DNA of 64,000 nt from JAZQHR01 sp045540815 (GTDB taxonomy: Bacteria > Bacillota > Clostridia > UMGS1810): NCBI GenBank assembly GCA_045540815.1, contig JAZQHY010000065.1, forward strand, positions 10,786 through 74,785, in the 5' to 3' direction. The notes beneath the pieces were generated by a model. It was not told the DNA's origin. It saw only the letters and a program-made list of their open reading frames with translations, and made no database searches. The position numbers were made by a program, and so were the translations under genes. Shown in pieces: positions 60,781 through 64,000 of this stretch; within the stretch, counting starts at the first letter, position 1, and each line of letters begins with the position of its first letter.

Positions 60781-62112
60781 ATGGCAAATGAAGTTATTAG
60801 GAGTATGCCTTGCAGTATTGAGGCAGAACAATATGTACTCGGTGCAATTATATTTGACAATGACTGTATGCCCGATGTAATGGAAAAGCTAAAAGTAGAA
60901 GATTTTTACTTAGAACAGCACAAGAGGATATATGAATCTATGATACATATATCTAATCGTGGTGAGCCTGTTGACCTTATTACACTTAAAAGCGAAACCG
61001 AAGCAGTATTTGAGTCTATAGGCGGTATGGAGTATTTAACTCAGATTACACTTATGGTATCCACTACTGCAAACCTAAAATACCACGTGCAGATAATACT
61101 CGATAAATCCATACTTCGAAAGCTTATCAAAGCATCAAATGACATACTGGATATAAGCTATGATTCTGCAAATGAAGTGCCTGTTATATTAAACAGCGCT
61201 GAAAATAAGATTTTCAACATTATGGAAAACAGAGGACTCACTGAGCTATCCCCTATCAAGGACGTTCTTACAACAAACCTTGCAAATCTTGAAAATCTTA
61301 TGAAAAACAAGGGGGCAATTACAGGTGTGCCTACGGGATTTACAGAGCTTGACAAAAGAACTGCGGGACTTCAGCCGTCTGATTTTATACTTGTTGGTGC
61401 AAGACCTGCTATGGGTAAGACAAGCTTTGTACTAAACATTGCTACAAATGCTGCTATGGACTCGGGTGTTCCCGTTGCGATATTCAGTCTGGAAATGAGT
61501 AAAGAACAGCTTGCAAACAGAATAATGTCAAGCGTAGCGTCTATAGAAGGAAGCAAAATGAAGGTCGGTGACCTTGACGGCGATGACATAAGACGTATGG
61601 CTATGGCGGTAGACAAGCTTTCAAAAGCACCTATATACATAGATGATACTTCGGGCATAACTGTTTCGGAGATACGAGCAAAATGCCGACGATTAAAACT
61701 CAAAGGCGAGCTTGGACTTATCGTAATCGACTACTTACAGCTGATGCAGGGAAGCGGAAGAGAAAGCCGTCAGCAAGACGTTTCGGACATCTCACGTTCG
61801 CTTAAGATAATGGCGAAAGAGCTAAACGTTCCTGTAATCGCACTTTCTCAGCTTAGCCGTGAAGCCGACAAGAGAACAAACCACCGACCTATTCTTAGTG
61901 ACCTTAGAGAATCAGGTGCTATCGAGCAGGACGCAGATATGGTTATGTTTTTATACAGAGATGATTATTACAATGAAAACAGTGACGAGAAAAATGTCGC
62001 TGAATGTATCATAGCAAAATTCAGAAATGGTTCAACCGATACATTTAAGATGGGTTGGAGAGGCGAATTTACAAAGTTTACAAATCTCGATATGATTCAC
62101 ACAGAAAATTAA
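60781..62112 (+). CDS. dnaB: Replicative DNA helicase (DnaB family)
   Basis: 443 residues: N-terminal primase-binding domain (AEQYVLGAIIFDNDCM), linker, and RecA-type motor with Walker A GARPAMGKTSF near 205, Walker B IVIDYLQLM near 315 and ALSQLSREADKR-DLRESGAIEQDAD. The hexamer unwinds DNA at forks. In Bacillus the same protein is called DnaC. Nine bases after rplI. Confidence 0.97.
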   Translation: MANEVIRSMPCSIEAEQYVLGAIIFDNDCMPDVMEKLKVEDFYLEQHKRIYESMIHISNRGEPVDLITLKSETEAVFESIGGMEYLTQITLMVSTTANLKYHVQIILDKSILRKLIKASNDILDISYDSANEVPVILNSAENKIFNIMENRGLTELSPIKDVLTTNLANLENLMKNKGAITGVPTGFTELDKRTAGLQPSDFILVGARPAMGKTSFVLNIATNAAMDSGVPVAIFSLEMSKEQLANRIMSSVASIEGSKMKVGDLDGDDIRRMAMAVDKLSKAPIYIDDTSGITVSEIRAKCRRLKLKGELGLIVIDYLQLMQGSGRESRQQDVSDISRSLKIMAKELNVPVIALSQLSREADKRTNHRPILSDLRESGAIEQDADMVMFLYRDDYYNENSDEKNVAECIIAKFRNGSTDTFKMGWRGEFTKFTNLDMIHTEN

Positions 62113-62154
62113 CATTTTGTTACACCAAATTAACGTTTATTAACACATATTAAC
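62109..62154 (+). repeat. 10-bp phased ATTAAC repeats before tilS
   Basis: ATTAAC occurs at 62109, 62129, 62139 and 62149, all multiples of 10 bases apart, immediately before the tilS ribosome site. May be a protein-binding array or chance in AT-rich sequence. Confidence 0.4.
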
Positions 62155-62166
62155 GGAGGACAAATA

Positions 62167-63525
62167 TTGCTTAATTTTGAAAAGAAGGTATTAGATACTA
62201 TAATTTCAAATAATATGCTAAAAAGCGGTGACAGAGTTGTAGTCGGTGTATCCGGCGGTGCAGATTCTGTCGCGCTTTTGTGCGTTTTAAAACGTTTACA
62301 GGTGTTAAATTTATCTATTTCTGCGTGCCATATAAATCACAACATTCGAGGTGCAGAGGCAGACAGAGATGAGGCTTTTGTGCGTGATTTATGCAAAAAA
62401 CTTGACGTTCCTTTATATGTTCTTTCTGCTGATGTACCGGCTATTGCGAAGGAAAAACGTATTTCAACCGAGCTTGCAGGCAGAAACGTGCGATACGAAT
62501 TTTTTGAAAAGATAAAAAGTGAAACAAATTTCGATAAAATAGCGGTTGCACAAAATAAAAACGATTTTGCAGAAACGGTATTTTTAAACATAACACGAGG
62601 CTCTTCGCTCAACGGACTTAAAGGAATAAAAGCTGTGCGCGACAGCATAATAAGACCGCTGATTTCTACAAAACGTGCGGAGATTGAAGAGTATATAAAA
62701 GAAATCGGTATGGAATATGTAACCGACAGTACAAACCTTGAAAATGAATATTCAAGAAACATTGTGCGAAATCTCGTATTCCCTGCCCTTTCGAAAATCA
62801 ATCCGTCAATTGTTGACACAATTTACAAAAATTCAAAATATATAGAAGACGACAATGATTTTATAGAACGCTATGCATACTCGGTTTACAAAGGCTGTGC
62901 AGAGGTTTCAAAAGACAGGATTACAATTGATATAGACAAAATATCCAATGAACATATTTCTGTAAAAAGACGAGTTATATTAAATGCGATAAAAGACTTA
63001 AAAGGTGATACTAAAAACATCGAGTCGGAGCATATCGAAAGCATTTTAAGTCTTGACGAATCAGGGACAAGATTTACAGCTCAAGATTTGACAGTTTACT
63101 TTAATTATGGTATTCTAACATTTGAACTTAAAAAAGATAAAAGTGCTGATTTTTCATATGAAATAGTATATGGCACGTTCATTAAAATAGAAAGTACAGG
63201 TGAGAAATATTACTTTGAATTATGTTCACCTGACCATATGATTAAAGACAAAAACATTCAATATTTAAATGCAGATGTCTTACCCGAAAATATGAAAATA
63301 AGAAACCGACGCAATGGTGACAGGTTTAACCCTTACGGAATGACAGGTTACAAAAAGCTTAAAGATTTCTTTATTGACATAAAAATTCCGTCGCAAGAAA
63401 GAGATAACATTCCTCTTTTAGCTGACGAAAATGAAATAATCACTGTGCTTGGTCACCGAACAAGTAACAAATACGCTGTAACAAAAGATACTAAGCATGT
63501 TTTGAAAATTACAAAGGAGGGTTAA
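62167..63525 (+). CDS. tilS: tRNA(Ile)-lysidine synthase
   Basis: 452 residues. GVSGGADSVALLCV near 26 is the PP-loop that binds ATP; the enzyme converts C34 of tRNA-Ile(CAU) to lysidine so it reads AUA. C-terminal domain includes NRRNGDRFNPYGMTGYKKLKDFF near 380. Starts at TTG, with GGAGG seven bases upstream. One base after its stop begins hpt, the usual tilS-hpt arrangement. Confidence 0.95.
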   Translation: MLNFEKKVLDTIISNNMLKSGDRVVVGVSGGADSVALLCVLKRLQVLNLSISACHINHNIRGAEADRDEAFVRDLCKKLDVPLYVLSADVPAIAKEKRISTELAGRNVRYEFFEKIKSETNFDKIAVAQNKNDFAETVFLNITRGSSLNGLKGIKAVRDSIIRPLISTKRAEIEEYIKEIGMEYVTDSTNLENEYSRNIVRNLVFPALSKINPSIVDTIYKNSKYIEDDNDFIERYAYSVYKGCAEVSKDRITIDIDKISNEHISVKRRVILNAIKDLKGDTKNIESEHIESILSLDESGTRFTAQDLTVYFNYGILTFELKKDKSADFSYEIVYGTFIKIESTGEKYYFELCSPDHMIKDKNIQYLNADVLPENMKIRNRRNGDRFNPYGMTGYKKLKDFFIDIKIPSQERDNIPLLADENEIITVLGHRTSNKYAVTKDTKHVLKITKEG

Positions 63526-63526
63526 T

Positions 63527-64000
63527 ATGACGGCTATCATTAACAACGACATAGAAAAAATAATTCTTACTGAAGAACAAATTGAAAAAAGAGTCAGCGA
63601 AATTGCCGAAGAATTCAAAAAAATATATGGTGATGAAGATTTGGTGCTTATATGCATACTTAAGGGCTCTGTTATGTTTACTGCCGACCTTTCAAGAAAG
63701 CTTGGTGACAATGTCAGACTTGAATTTATGCAGGTATCAAGTTACGGCGATGGAACACAGTCGTCAGGAAACATTAATATAATAAAAGATTTAAACACAT
63801 CTATCGAAGGAAAACACGCTATAATTCTTGAGGACATAATCGACACAGGAAATACTTTAAAAGCTCTTAAAACTGAGCTTTCTACCAGAAATCCAAAGTC
63901 ACTTAAGCTTTGTGCGTTTCTAGACAAGCCTTCAAGAAGAACTGCCGAAATTGATGCCGACTATGTTGGTTTTGAGGTTGAGGACAACTTCCTTGTTGGA
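63527..64000 (+). CDS. hpt: Hypoxanthine phosphoribosyltransferase, cut by window end
   Basis: 158 codons visible, probably lacking about 20 at the end. ILKGSVMFTADLSR near 45 and the PRPP loop LEDIIDTGNTL near 105 identify a purine salvage phosphoribosyltransferase. ATG follows AGGAGG. In Firmicutes the tilS-hpt pair precedes ftsH, which should lie beyond base 64000. Confidence 0.96.
   Translation, partial: MTAIINNDIEKIILTEEQIEKRVSEIAEEFKKIYGDEDLVLICILKGSVMFTADLSRKLGDNVRLEFMQVSSYGDGTQSSGNINIIKDLNTSIEGKHAIILEDIIDTGNTLKALKTELSTRNPKSLKLCAFLDKPSRRTAEIDADYVGFEVEDNFLVG

Noticed and set aside
1..64000. CRISPR arrays, toxin-antitoxin pairs, restriction systems, prophage or insertion sequence genes
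   Set aside because: None found. Repeats present are intergenic hairpins, short phased motifs and the 279-bp palindromic element, with no spacer-repeat pattern or transposase.

Overview
This AT-rich window (about one third G+C by eye) looks like a chromosomal segment of a spore-forming, anaerobic Clostridia-type Firmicute. Pointers are a pro-SigK sporulation sigma factor, a complete Rnf complex, a TepA/ClpP-like protease, a CD1247-type protein, GdpP in the DUF2232-rplI-dnaB neighbourhood, Gram-positive lipoprotein and cell-wall genes, strong GGAGG ribosome sites and frequent TTG starts. I see no phage, transposase, CRISPR array or obvious foreign island. Gene content is mostly core and metabolic.

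Layout. 1-5225 (minus): cysE-cysS-mrnC, a YitT protein, a split transketolase pair and the first codons of a short-chain dehydrogenase. 5417-7047 (plus): a four-cysteine small protein and a MATE pump. 7088-16194 (minus): PHP phosphatase-eutH-trmB, tRNA-Gln(CTG), a second YitT protein, mrp plus a C_GCAxxG_C_C protein, a glycerol-1-phosphate dehydrogenase with a HAD phosphatase, DUF554, a 279-bp palindromic element and a ClpP-like protease. 16312-17785 (plus): sigK and a DUF1287 protein. 17810-27992 (minus): SGNH esterase with AEC transporter, polysaccharide deacetylase, rnfCDGEAB-mnmA and a G5/3D-domain wall protein. A 611-bp gene-free region then leads to a rodA-type gene (plus).

29811-38903: a domain-permuted GH3 enzyme with a divergent AraC regulator, uvrC, HPr, folD, a stalk-domain exported protein and a DUF421-DUF4363 pair. 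38987-55658 (minus): an RseC-like protein; a maltodextrin-type operon (binding protein, two permeases, and one long frame joining 4-alpha-glucanotransferase to glycogen phosphorylase); efp-CD1247; a 27-codon membrane peptide followed by lspA-rluD-nfo-M24; proS-gltX; and a family 2 glycosyltransferase. 55869-64000 (plus): radA, then DUF2232-gdpP-rplI-dnaB-tilS-hpt, with hpt cut by the window end.

The genes fit together as anaerobic energy conservation (Rnf), alpha-glucan and beta-glucoside use, sulfur/cysteine and tRNA biology, cell-wall remodelling and core replication/repair. The points I would look at first are: the palindromic element at 15201-15479, whose two terminal hairpins differ by compensating base changes; the in-frame MalQ-GlgP fusion with a ribosome site and ATG exactly at the junction; WalR-like 11-bp phased repeats upstream of the G5/3D gene; a long dyad starting at the -10 box of the AEC gene; and the small membrane peptide before lspA. 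None amounts to a clearly new defence or mobile system.
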